Below are positions 43,573 through 55,622 of a stretch of DNA of 64,000 bases, one piece after another. A program made the translations under genes and the position numbers. Below the pieces are notes generated by a model. The model was not told where the DNA came from. It made no database searches and saw only the letters and a program-made list of their open reading frames with translations. Location: assembly GCA_037954665.1 (NCBI GenBank), contig JBBMOL010000423.1, positions 248,001-312,000 on the forward strand. Reading direction: 5' to 3'. The first letter of the stretch is position 1, and the number at the start of each line of letters is the position of its first letter. Source of the stretch: Laguncularia racemosa. Taxonomy: Eukaryota; Streptophyta; Magnoliopsida; Myrtales; Combretaceae.

Positions 43573-46500
43573 CTATGGATAGTACATCTTAACAGCGTCC
43601 ATATTAATAGGGTCTCTCAATTCCAGACCATCCATCTAAGTTACTATTAAAGCTCCTCTTGACAACACCCTTTTTACAACATATGGGCCCTCATAGTTTG
43701 GGGTGAACTTCCCTCTCGAATCTTGGGCATTTAGGAGAACTTTCTTTAGCACCAAATCTCCTTCTTTGAAACATTGAGGTTTCATTTTCTTGTTGAATGC
43801 TCAGGCCATTCTTTATTGATAGCATTGATCGTGGCATAATACAGTGAGTCTTTTTTCGTCGATCAAATTCAACTAATCAACCTCTTCCTTATGCAGTCCG
43901 ACTCATCTAACTATGTTTCCGATAGGATCCTGAAGGATGGTATTTCAACTTCAACTAGTAGGATTGCCTCGGTTCCATATACCAGAGAATATGGGGTAAC
44001 TCTAGTAGATGTTCGAATTGAGGTTCTGTAAGCCATGAAGGCAAATGGTAGCATCTCGTGCCAATCTTTGTAAGTGATCATCATCTTTTCGATGATTCTT
44101 TTGATGTTCTTGTTGGCTGCTTCCACTGTCCCATTCATTTGAGGTCGATAAGAAGTTGAATTTCTGTGGCTTATATGAAACTGTTGACACAAACCTGTCA
44201 TTGACTTGTTGTTGAGGTTGGTGCCGTTATCGGTGATAATTGATTCATGAACCCCATATCGGGCTATTATATCTCTCTTCAGGAATCAGACTATTACCCT
44301 TTTTGTGACACGGCATATGATGAAGCTTCCACCCATCTGTGACCATTGGATGCTTTGGGAGTGATTGGTCCGATGATGTCGATTCCCCACATGGAGAAAG
44401 GCTATGGTGCAGACAACGAATGAAGCTCTTTAGGTGGGGCATTTATTCGGTTTGCATAAACTTGACACAAGTGACAGTGCTTGACATATTTGATGCAGTC
44501 TAATTCTATGGTTAGCCAATGGTAACCCATTCTCATGATTTTTTGGGCCAGTATGTAGCCGTTCATGTGTGGTCCACATACTCGTTCATGCACTTCTTTC
44601 ATCAGCCCACTTGCCTCTTTTTTATCCACACATCTTAGCAATGTAGTGTCAGGTGATCTTCTATAAAGCACAGGCCCATTTAGTAAGAAGTGACTTGCTA
44701 ACCTTCTGAGTATTCTTTGGTCATTTTTGCTAGTCATCTCGGGGTATTTTCTTTTTTGGAGGAAAGTTTTGATATCGTGATACCAGGACTTATCATCTTG
44801 TGCTTTTTCGATTACCAAATAGTAGGCGGACCAATTTTTTATTTCTATTTTCAATGGTTGGACTTCGGCTCCCCTTGTTATCTGAATCATAGATGCTAGT
44901 GTGGCGATTTTGAGTTCTTGGGATGTATGTGAAGGTGACTGCTTTGAATTCGTCGATTAGCTCTATCAAATGTCGATGGTATAGTACCAATTTGGGGTCT
45001 TTAGTTTTATATTCCCCTCTTGTCTGTAATATGATAAGTGAAGAATCTCCGTATATTTCTAATTCACGGATTTCCATATAACAAGCCATTTTGAGGCCAA
45101 GGATGCACGCCTCATATTCTGCGATATTATTAGTATATGGAAATGTGAGTCTCATCGCTGAAGAGAATTGTGTTCCTTCTGGTGACATTAGTACTGCTCC
45201 GATCCCACAACCGAATACATTGGCAGCTCCATCAAAGAACATCTTCCATTTAGGGCTTTGGTCTATCCTGTAGTCTTATGTTGGTTCACCCTCCACTGTT
45301 AATATGTTTTCATCAGGGAATTGGGCTTGTGATCCTTGGGGATCTCTCTCAATTGGGTATTCTGCCAATTGATCGGCTAAAGATTGCCCTTTTATCGAAT
45401 TTTGATTTATATATGTGATATCAAATTCTGATAGGAGCATTTTCCATTTGGAGATTTTCCCTAACAAAACGGGCTTCTTTGCCAAGTATTTCAAAGGATC
45501 ATGTCTTGTCAGCAACTCAATGAGATAGTAAAGGGTGTACTGCCTTAATCGATGCATGACCCCAAATCAGAGCACAGTAAGTCCTCTCTATTTTAGAATA
45601 CCTCTGTTCCTCGTCTGTGAATTTCTTGCTTAGATAATATATGGAACGTTCTCTCCCCTCTTCATCTCTCTATCCCAACACGCACCCCATGGATTCAGAG
45701 AGTATCGTGAGGTATAAGAATAAGGGCTTTCCTTGTTTTGGAACTATCAAGACTGGAGGATTTATGAGATAGTCTTGATTGTTCTGAATGCTTCTTCATA
45801 TTCATCATCCCATTCTACCGTGGCATTCTTTTTTAGCAGATGGAATAGTGGGCGACATTTGTCTGTGAGCTGTGAGATGAAACGGGCTATGTAATTCAAC
45901 CTTTCCAGCAAACCTCTCACCTCTTTGATAGTGCGTGGAGATGGCAGTTCCAATATGGCCTTTACTTTGTCAGGGTCTATTTTAATACCTTCTCGGCTTA
46001 TGACAAACCTTAACAACTTAACTGTTGTGACCCCAAAAGTGCACTTTTCCGGATTTAACTTGAGTTTAAACTTTCTTAGCCTCTTGAACAATTTCTTCAA
46101 GATAACTGCATGGCTTTCTCCTCCCTTAGACTTGGCTATCATATTGTCGACGTATACTTCAACTTCTCGATGCATCATGTCATGAAGTATCGCGATCATG
46201 GCTCTCTGATATGTTGCTCTAGCGTTTTTTAAACTGAAGGGCATAAATTTGTAACAGAAAGTTCCTCAAGTCATAATAAAGGTTGTTTTAGTTTTATCTT
46301 CTTTAACCATTTTTATTTGATTATATCCTAAGAAACCGTCCATAAATGAGAAGAGATGGTTTCCTACGGTATCATCTACTAGGACATCGATGTGAGGTAG
46401 AGGGAAGTTGTCTTTTGATGTAGCTTGATTTAAGTCTCGGAAGTCTACACATACTCGCACTTTCCCATTCTTTTTTAGAACGGGGACTATATTTGCTACC

Positions 46501-46967
46501 CATTCTTGGTAGTCTGACACCTCAATGAATCCCACTTCTAGTAACTTTTTGACTTCCTCTTTAATCTTTAGTAAGATGTCAGGCTTAAATCTTCTCAATT
46601 TTTGTTTTCTAGGTTTGACATCTTCCATCGTAGGAAGCTAGTGAACTACTATTGACTGGTCGAGTCCTGGCATGTTGCCATATGACCAGGTGAATACATC
46701 CGCATATTCAGTCAACAACTCGGTTATCTCACGCTTCTACTCTTCACTCAAATTGGCCTCAATCTTGAGGTTTTTAGGTTCCTCAGCGTTTCCTAGATTT
46801 ACTGTCTCCATCGGCTCGTCGATTGAGATTCTACTTTGTTCATGCTTTTGCCAATTTTCTTGTATCATTACATGGTTAAGGACATCGCGTCCAACGGATG
46901 ACCCAGCAGTGTTGGAAACGATATCGATGTTTTCATTACTTACCTACACGAAATGTCCTTGACGTTC
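43573..46967 (-). pseudogene. Ogre-2 pol (RT, RNase H, extra RNase H, integrase)
   Basis: Homologous to Ogre-1 pol throughout. RT: 46628-45762; the RT motif reads VYVDNMIAKS at about 46145-46160, so the second catalytic D has become N. RNase H: 45557-45276. Second RNase H: 45242-44900 (FFDGAANVFGCGIGAVLMSP), followed by a deletion of about 17 bp near 44910 relative to Ogre-1. Integrase zinc region: 44890-44402 (HCHLCQVYANRIN). Integrase core: 44400-43911, damaged. Several frames are needed, so it is inactive. Confidence 0.88.
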
Positions 46968-47640
46968 GATAGTAGGGAATCTGTGGGTAAAGTGGAGCGA
47001 GAGCATGTATATATGAGCAAAAGAAATAAGCTGCAATTTATTGAATCTGAAAAAATAATCACAATAGAAATTTGTTTAATAATTGTTCCCTATCTTGAGC
47101 TAACCTAGTGCTATCAATAGGATAACAGAACCAATTGTTAAGAGCTGGATGCTGATCAGATGTGCAAGAGGCCGAGCCTTCATTGCTGATGTCGGTTTCG
47201 CTTATCATTGGCTCTTGAATGGTAGTTGCTTGCTTGAATGATTATTGGAGGGGTGGAAAATGCATTTGGGTATCACTTAGCTTCTCTTTCCTTCTGCCTC
47301 TAATACCTCTTGCTTGTGCCTCTTCTTGAGATGTAAGAACATACCCTAGCCCAAACGTCCCTTGCTATCCCTCCTTAAACTGATGGCCCTCCTTGCCAGT
47401 TACCACACTCACTTCATTGAATATTTGGAGCCTAAAGTCTTTAGAACCATCTTCCCCGATGTAAGGTATGACAGTCTGTTTATAGATGGCATAATCTTGC
47501 TCTTCCAGCACGGTGATGATCTATTCATTTGCTATGAACTTGACTTTCTAATGTAGACTTAAGGGTATGGCTCCAGTGGTATGTATCCACGGCCTTCCCA
47601 ATAGTAGATTGAAAGACCTTGGAATGTCAAGAACTTAGAA
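46968..47640 (-). pseudogene. Ogre-2 protease-to-RT region with probable intron
   Basis: Includes segments matching the Ogre-1 remnant (ALNNWFCYPIDSTRLAQ at about 47090-47145) and AT-rich DNA next to the expected RT-exon acceptor. Ogre elements are known to carry an intron between protease and RT; this region is the candidate. The exact donor was not located. Confidence 0.45.
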
Positions 47641-47655
47641 GGAGATATGGAACAT

Positions 47656-48345
47656 CTATGGACCAATCTCTACTGGCAAGTTGATTTCCCCCACTATTTC
47701 TCTCTTGAACCCATCGAAGGCCCTAACCATTGTCAAGCTTGGCTTGATGTTGCTTGGATCGACTCCCAACAGGTCAAGGGTGGCCAAAGGGCATACGTTG
47801 AGAGAAGATCCATTGTCAATGAGTACTCTGGAGACAATTGTGTCGTTGCATTTCACCACTATGAACAGTGGTTTCGTGTGTTGGTCTCCATCTTTTCCCG
47901 ACTCTTTAGGAGAGAAAGATATCTGATCCATGGTGAAGATTGAATCTGCCACATGGCTCAATTTCTCTGTTGCAATGCCCTCTGGTACCTTGATATGTTT
48001 GAGTACTTTGAAGAGTGCTTCCTTATGAGGCTTAGACATTGTGAGGAGGCCCATAAGTGATATCTAGGTTGGAATCTTATTGAGTTGTTCCATGATCTTA
48101 TACTCGCTTGCATTGACCATTTTCGTGAATGTAGAGAGCCCCTCTTCTTCCTCCTTCTCTACCTCAGTGTTGGGCTCTTCGGTTGAGATTTTGTATTTAG
48201 GGTCATAAATTCTCCCAAAGTGGGTGATTGCTCCTATGATGGGAGGTCTCTCCTGCTTGAGGGCCTGATAGTTGAATGGTGCCGCCTTATACCTCTCTGA
48301 GAGTATTGGGATGTTAAATACATATCTCTTCTTTGGAATCTGCAC
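47656..48345 (-). pseudogene. Ogre-2 aspartic protease region
   Basis: Two adjoining minus-strand frames (48345-48064 and 48054-47656). The second contains FIVVKCNDTIVSRVLIDNGS then SLNVCPLATLDLLG, the D-N-G-S active-site form used by Tat-lineage proteases in place of D-S/T-G, and later REIVGEINLPVEIGP, the conserved flap-to-end part. It cleaves the Gag-Pol polyprotein in active elements. A stop or frame change separates the two parts. Confidence 0.75.
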
Positions 48346-48349
48346 CTCA

Positions 48350-50130
48350 GTAGATTGTCCCTCATAGCACTTTATAACTATCGGTTTTTAGTCTGATTTA
48401 ATCATATTTATGGATTTTTCTCTTTCCTTTAGCGAGTTGTCTTCTTTTTCAAACTCGGGCCCCCATCCACTAGGTGGCCCATACTCAATTGGGTGAAAGA
48501 GTAATTCACTAAATACTCAAATCTCCTATGTGATTCGCCTAGGGTACCGACTGTTGGGTCTCCAGCTAACCATCTCCTCTTGATATGTGATTTAGGGGTT
48601 TTATCTGAGACTTGGCGAGAGTGACTTTCTTGCTGCGCTGTTGTTTTTTTTTCTGTTTTGGGGATTCTTTTGATTTGGAGTCTGGCTCTTCGGATGTGAT
48701 CATATTGATGGTAGGCTTATGGTTGGGCAACGAATTAGTGTTGACATTGGGTGTTGATGCGTTGACAAAGTCTAACTGCACTATTCCAGCATCAATCAGA
48801 TCTTGAATCTTATTTCAAAGCCTCCAGCATCTATCCGTGGAATGCCCCACTTGGCCCATATGGTAATCACACTTGAGGCTTAGGTCAAAATTCCTTGGCT
48901 TGTACTAGTCACTTGGGATCTCAAAGTTAATCAAATTATCTGCTCGCAGCTGAGCAAAAACCTGGCTAAGAGGGATCAGTATCGAAGTGAATTGTCTTGT
49001 GGCCTTGGGAGCCTGGGTGTGATTCATTGGTGATTGTTGGATTGGGGCATTCGTGGTCTGAAATGTCACGCGAGACCCAACCTTATATACTCTGCTAGAG
49101 TTAACCGTGTTGATGGTAGATTCCTTAGCTTTGCTACCTCTTACAGGCCTCTACGATGATGTGATTTTGGGAGGGTCTACTATCTAGAGTCTCCCTGACG
49201 TGATGGCATTCTTGATTCGGCACCCTGCTGCCACTACTTCTGCGAAACTGGACGACGTCTAGCTTACCAGATGTGAGAAGTAAGTCTTCTCCAGAGTGTT
49301 GACGAAGATGATTGTCAACTCTTTTTCAGAGATTGGGGTTATCACCCTAGCAACCTGAGCTCTCTAGCGCTAGGCATACTCCTTGAAAGACTCAGCATGT
49401 TTCTTTTGGAGACTTCCTAGATCCATCACCAAAGGGGCGACTTCGATGTTGAATTTGTACTGGTCGTAGAATGCCCGAGCGAGTCTTTCTTAAGTGTTGA
49501 CTTGGCTGAAGTCTAAGTGTGCATACCAGATAAGGGCAGGGTCTGTGAGGCTGTCTTAGAAGGTCTAGATCATGAGTTGGTCATACTGGGCATATTTGCT
49601 CATCTTCCATACATGTAGCCTTGTATGCATCTTGGGGCAACCAGTGCCATCATATTTTTTGAACTCTAAGGTCTTAAACTTCTCGGGTACACCTCTTCCT
49701 CATATACTAGTAGGCTAGTGATTCCTGCCTACTCAAAACCGTCAGGCCCTTCTAGTGTGTTCATCTTGTCAGCCAGTTGTTAGAATAGTTTTCTTTCCGT
49801 CTCCTTTTGTTTATCTTCCATTTCTCTCTTTATATCGTTCGTGGTTGGGCCGAAGTTAACTCTCGGTTCATACTTGAATGCTGGGTTAAGGTAGGAATTG
49901 ATCTCCTCATACTCTAGAGGTTGGCCCTCTACTGCCTTCCCTTTACTGGCCCCTAAATGTTCTTCCTAAGTTGGTTGGGTGGTGCAAAGGAGGCCAATAC
50001 TTTCAGTTAGGAGGTGGACTTAGGCAGTCAATTGTTGGACCATTTGTTCTAGGGATACGATCCTAGGGTCCAGGGCGGTATCAACGTTGGTGTTGTTGTG
50101 GTTGTCACTGTTGTGGCCACTGTTTGCCAT
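48350..50130 (-). pseudogene. Ogre-2 gag
   Basis: ATG at 50130 (MANSGHNSDNHNNTNV, then DPRIVSLEQMVQQLTA). The frame is soon interrupted by stops and shifts but the reading can be followed through EEINSYLNPAFKYEPRVNFG (about 49895) and lysine-rich KSKESPKQKKKQQRSKKVTL (about 48610-48665). No zinc knuckle is seen. The corresponding 2.7 kb is missing from Ogre-1. Confidence 0.65.
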
Positions 50131-50384
50131 TTTGGTCTTTAAGTGAGTATAGATTGGGCTCCTTAGAGGGTTCGGTTATTTAGGAGCTATCTTTAATACT
50201 TGGGCACGCATTTTCTTAGTTTAATGCATGTATGTAAATATGATGCATGTATCACACAGATGCTAAAAATAAAGGAGCCAACAATTAACTAATGATATAA
50301 TACTGAAATTTTATTTTTATTAATATTGGAAACTTAGAGTTTGATACTTGAAAAAGTAAAAGTACAATGCTAATCTATTTCCTA

Positions 50385-51889
50385 GTTCTCTTCTTCTTTT
50401 ACTGTGTAAACATCAGTTTTCCGCTGATGACAGCTTCCAGCTCTTTAACTCTAGCTTGGGTCTTCTCCAACTGAGCTTCCAAGGCCTTGTTTTTCTGATT
50501 AGACTTTTTGAATCTGCCTTTCCAGATATCCTTTTTGTAGTCTGCAGCTTCAAAGTATACCTTAATCCGAGCCCTAAGTAAGTTCTTAGTTTTGGACCTA
50601 CCTTGTCTGGCTCGGGTTGGGTGACATCTGGGATTCGATATGCCCTTTCTCCTATTTGATATAGCTAGCGGATCACGAAATCCCCGGTGGCTCTATGTTT
50701 ACCCACTTCCCCATCTAGGTCTCCAATGTCTATGTTGGGACTCTCAATCCGAGCTTCCCATAAGGTTTTGACCTCTGCCGGTTTAGCAAGCTTCTCGGTT
50801 ACTAGTAAGCTTAGATCCTGGTATTCAAATGTGATCCCTTCCAGTGATGGCCTGTAAACTATATCTTAGATGGTATCGAACTGATGGACCATCGAGTTTG
50901 GATGATATCCTATGCACCTATTGACACCAATTAGAGGAAAAGCTTGGAGGTTTCTATAGGTTAATATGACTTTGTTACAGCAACTCCATCTAGCAGTCCA
51001 AAGGATGTCATTGGCACTGAAGCTCTGGAGTACTTTTACCCAACTATGGCTGGTGAGGTCGTAAGGTAACTTTATCCTCTCTATGCAGGAGTTCACAAGG
51101 TCTACTTGCTGGGTTAAAGATTTCTGAATCATGTTCAACTCGAAACATTTAAGATAGCTTACAAACTAGATCAAAATGAGGTTGATGTTTGAGCAAAGGA
51201 TCCCGTGGCCTTTCTTCTTAACAAAATTCAGGTTCCGGATCTATTCAACCAGTAGAGCCGGGATATAAGATTTCCCTTCCAAGAATTAGGCCACCAGCTC
51301 GGTGACTCTGTAATGGATATAAAAGATTATGGAGGGAAGAGTATGGTGGCGAATGCTATCAGGATGAAAGCGTACATCCTTCTCTGTTTGTAGCTCTTGG
51401 GATCCCCGCATAATATATCTTTCTTGTTCCCATCATCATTCTGGGATATGAACCATGCTTCTAACTCGTCCATCCGTATACAGTACTCATTGCAGTTTGC
51501 CAGGCCTGGTTGATTGTTGTCTTGCGAATACCCAGAAGTCTACTGAAAATACCGGTCGGCCCGGCCTCAAGATCTAGTACATATACCTCGTTGGTTAATG
51601 ATGGGGCTTGCAGAAGTTGGGTGTATTCTTCCAAAGTGGGAGTGATCTCATATGGTTCGATGAAGAAAGCCGCGAGCTCGATTTCCCATAGATGGAGGAT
51701 AGCCCGAATCAGAGGTAAGGTTATTTCCATCTTCATCAATGAAAGGATGGTCCCTATCTTTTGCTGGATGAAGGCCTGTTCTTCATGGTCATACAGAGTA
51801 AACCAATGGTCTAGTACTAATTTTGGATCTAGAGGTTTACAAACCCAGATTTCCTTACGGAGGAGGCAGTCGATTGTGGGATTAGCCAT
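50385..51889 (-). pseudogene. Ogre-2 ORF1 homologue, broken
   Basis: Starts MANPTIDCLLRKEIWVCKPL at 51889 and tracks Ogre-1 ORF1 along its length (DPKLVLDHWFTLYDHEEQAF, SLTNEVYVLDLEAGP, then SFSANDILWTARWSCCNKVI at about 50970-51030). Frameshifts near 51470 and stops break it. Comparison with the intact Ogre-1 ORF1 indicates a family under past selection. Confidence 0.82.
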
Positions 51890-52385
51890 CTATTACAATA
51901 GGAATTTTCCAATTACAATTTTTTTTTACAAAGCACAAATGATGCTATTACAGGTAAATGCATCTGAACTCTAGAAAAGGAATAGAAGGATTATATCATT
52001 AATCAACTATCGGCCCATGCCTTCATGTATGCAGATAGGTGGGTTTTAACAGGTCCCCAAGCTCTATGGCCTCCCGCATTCTTGAAGAAATGGATCTCAG
52101 GCCATATCAAAGCATTAGGTGGGGTTGCGTAATCAGTCCCAAACGGTGATCATATCACTTCGCCCAAAACCTACACAATGGCCCCCGTCTTAGGGTCCTA
52201 AGATGGCCTGGGTTTGACCGTGTCTAATCACACGATTACATGCATGTAGACTCAACGGTAGCAAAAATACATAAACCCTAAATTTCATTAAATCCCTGAA
52301 AGGTTAGCATCAGTAGTATAACAATCAAGAAACATTTATGGAAATGGTGATTTGAGAAGATTCAAGTGGTTAGCCTACTAGAGGA

Positions 52386-52403
52386 TCCCCAGTGGAGTCG
52401 CTA
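52386..52403 (-). other. Primer-binding site of Ogre-2
   Basis: Minus strand TAGCGACTCCACTGGGGA, three bases inside the 5' LTR. It differs by one base from the Ogre-1 site. Confidence 0.7.
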
Positions 52404-52406
52404 TCC

Positions 52407-54352
52407 TGTCGAGTCTAATTTTTTATTTTATTTTTTTATTTTCATTCCTAATCCGATCTATACTAGACCCTATGCTCATCTAATATAAATCCTTGACTTG
52501 AACTAGGGATTTTATTTTACTTGGAGTCGCTACCCAACTGAAGTTGGGAAAGATTATTGAATTAGAAATAATTGAGCAGATTAATCCTAATTTGGACAAC
52601 TAGTCAACGAAAGCTCTTCTTTTCATTTTTGTAAAAAGAAGAAGAGAAAACCAGAGTTTCTGGACTTGGGGGCTAACCTATTGAAACCTTAAAGTTACCA
52701 CCTTATTCTTTTGAATTCTGAATCATATCCTAATGTCTTTTCCTTTATTTTTGTTATTTTTATTTATATTTTTTTATTATTTTGGATACATGTAAAACAA
52801 ATTGTAATAACTTGGAAAATGATTTTTTTATTCTTTTTAGAGTTGCTCCCATAAGGATGCCTACGTACCTGCTATTTAAGATCAAATAAGCCGTAAGTCG
52901 CTTTTTGTAAAAAGCTTTAGTGGGTTGATTAATTTTAATTATGAAAATACCTCGGGTTTACGTTTTTTACCATTTTCGATTTTTTGGAAAAATCTAAGCC
53001 TAAGCTTTATTTTTTTATTTGTTTGAAAAAAATTTGATTTAAGAAAAACCAATTTTAGATGTATTTTTAAAAATTTTCTAAGTGATAAAACGATTTATTA
53101 TTAACTTATGTTATTATCCCAACCAATTATTTAATTTTAAAATTTTTATTTATTTTTTCTCATTATTTATTATTTATTTATTATATTAAACTAAACATAT
53201 CTATTCTAAAAAAAAAAAAACTAATTAAAACCCTAACATTATTTTCTAATGAAATAAATATCTAAGTAAAATAAAAAAAATAAAAAAATACGAAAAAAAT
53301 AAGATAAAATAAATAATAATAAAAAAATCAAAAAATCAACTTACCTAGGTACGGGTCGAGTCGAACTGGATCGGGTCGGCGGGTTAGGTCACGGTGGCTG
53401 GAAGTCCTCGTCGGCGGCATTCCGGTGTCACTTTTCGTCGAATAGGGGGTGTTTCCGAAGCTTCTAAGGATGAGGAACTTGATGATGGTGGTGTTTTCTG
53501 TCGAAAACCCCTCTAGGTGGTGGTTCGAAAAGGCAGTGGGGAGCGGTCACAGCTTGTGAACTCCAGAAACTCCAATCTCTCTTATTTCCTCTCCTTTCTC
53601 CTTTCTGATTGATGCTTTAGCTTCCTCCCCTCGTGTTCTATTTATAGGCGTTGGAAATCGAGTGGGATAAGCTTGGATTTTCTTCAATTAGCACGAATCA
53701 AATCGTCGGTTGAAACCCACCTCCGATTTGTCCTTGATTCATGTAAATCTTAGATTTTGTTGCGATTTGTTTTCATTTAGATGATGTTTATCTTATCTTG
53801 ATTAAAGATTTGGTGGATTTGTACAAAAAATCGCATCAAAATGGTCGGATTCTAATTTTTTTTCCTTGCCGGCGATGATCTCGGACGAAGGAAGGAGATG
53901 ATCACGCACCCGACTTGTGTGTTCGTGTCAGCCAATCAGCTGCCGACACATGTCTTGGGGAGAGAAAAAAAAATTGCAAAACGCGGATTTGCTTCCCCCG
54001 CATTTCAAACCCCTAACCGAGCCCCTTCCCCCGCGCGCCAAGCTATGGTCCGGACTAGCTGGGCTAGCTCACTTCTCAGTTTTTTTTTTTTTTATTTACG
54101 CAAATTGCATATATGGAATGCAATTTTTATTATTTTTATATTATTTTGAAATTATAAAAATTTGTAAAAATTACTTAACTTCTTTTATTATTATTTCTAC
54201 CATTATTTTCCAAAATTGGGATATTTTTCCTATTTATTTTATTTTTTCTTTTATTTTTCCTAAAATTGAAAAAAAATGAAAAATTTGCAAAAATAAAAAA
54301 ATTTGTAAATTGAACATTATTAATGATTAGGGGCAAAAATGGGGTGTTTACA
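52407..54352 (-). repeat. 5' LTR of Ogre-2
   Basis: 1,946 bp partner of 39863-41784, with more visible substitutions than the Ogre-1 pair. It contains TATAAATAG on the minus strand (53638-53646) and the conserved block at 52858-52903. Confidence 0.9.
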
Positions 54353-54484
54353 TTGTGGTTCCATAATTTTTTCCTATAAAAGTTAATTATCTACTTCTCT
54401 ATACTATATAGATAAGTCACGAAAATGTGGGAATTTAATCTATATATAGGATCTCTTCGACTACTTGTATATTTTTATATTACT

Positions 54485-54487
<3 letters not shown>

Positions 54488-54537
<50 letters not shown>
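54488..54537. repeat. TA microsatellite (about 25 units)
   Basis: Uninterrupted alternating T and A in the short spacer (54358-54693) between Ogre-2 and the CACTA element. No gene is seen in that spacer. Confidence 0.9.
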
Positions 54538-54539
<2 letters not shown>

Positions 54540-54719
54540 TTGAAAGAATTATACTTACTTCCGTGCTAGACTCAACAACTTATTGACATCATGAAAATGG
54601 TGCTTGTGGCCTCATATTTCTTGCGATGAAAAATTAGTAGAACATGCTTCTGAAGGTGAATATATTAAGGTGTACTCCTCCTTTTTCAAATATCACTGCA
54701 ACAAATTCAATCTTAGGAG

Positions 54720-55360
54720 ACGTTTAATAAACGTTGCTAAACATGAAATAAACGTCGCAAAAGAGATTTAGTCACGTTTAATAACCGTTGCTAATAAACG
54801 TCATCGAAGGTCCATCACAAAAAATATCTGTGATGTTTATTTCATAAATGTCGCTAAAGATGGAAATGTAGCTAAATGTGTTATATTGGGCGACGTTTAA
54901 ACGTTGCTAAAAATAGATAATACGTGACGTTTAAACGTAGTAAAAGACTAACATTAGCAACGTTTAGACGTTGCTAATAGTTATGATAGGCGGCGTTTAA
55001 ATGTAGTAGTAGCACAATAAAAAAATTTATGGACACAAACAGCACAGTAAATGAGTAATATTGGCGACATTTAAACGTAGTAAAAGACTACCATTAGCAA
55101 TGTTTAGACGTAACTGACAGTTATAATAGGCGACATTTAAACATAGTTAAACCACAATTTAAAAAATTAGTGGATAAAAAAAAGCGCTGTAGTTAAGTAA
55201 TATTGGCGACATTTAACCATAGTAAAAGAGTTATATTGGCAACGTTTAGACTTAGCCATAAGGTAATTATGCGCGATGTTTAAACGTTGTGAAATAGTAC
55301 ATTTGCAACGTTTAAACGTCACTATAAAGCCAGATTAGCAACGTTTAAATGTAGTAATTG
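54720..55360. repeat. CACTA subterminal repeats (ACGTTTAAACGT theme)
   Basis: About twenty half-sites of the form GCGACGTTTAAACGT(T/A)G(C/T), often palindromic, in both orientations. They are interleaved with AAAAGACTA(A/C)CATTAGCAACG units (54950, 55090). In En/Spm-type elements such subterminal motifs bind the TNPA protein to bring the ends together; that role here is by analogy. Confidence 0.85.
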
Positions 55361-55622
55361 TAATAGGCATTGATTTCAACCTGCATTCACAATCTTCATA
55401 TGAACTAACATACACTTGTTTAGTTATACACAATTATATATATCCTACACATTTCTTTTTCACATATTCAAATGAACTCCATAAACATGATGCTTTCACA
55501 TCAAAAAAACTTGAGAGCAATATCCTTAACTAAACAAATCCAAATAAGATGAAAAAAAGTCAAACTTCAATAAGTCTAACTTTAAACATTATATGAACTC
55601 GTCTAACATCCTATTTCTCGCA

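Larger units (their letters stand above)
39863..54352 (-). mobile_element. Ogre-2: Tat/Ogre-lineage Ty3/gypsy element, decayed
   Basis: 14.5-kb minus-strand element with LTRs at 39863-41784 and 52407-54352. The flanking 5-mers are ATGTG (39858-39862) and TTGTG (54353-54357), one mismatch. Same layout as Ogre-1 but keeping gag and protease: primer site, ORF1 (51889-50385), gag (50130-48350), protease (48345-47656), pol (46967-43573), degenerate tandem repeats (41880-43075). Coding parts carry many stops and frameshifts. Proteins are similar but clearly not identical to Ogre-1, and the LTRs differ extensively, so the two are separate families of one lineage. Confidence 0.88.

Noticed and set aside
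47647..47943. Plus-strand frame of 98 codons in Ogre-2
   Set aside because: Complement of the protease region, whose minus-strand reading has the DNGS motif.
51510..51974. Plus-strand frame of 154 codons
   Set aside because: Complement of the Ogre-2 ORF1 start; serine/arginine-rich composition is typical of an antisense frame.
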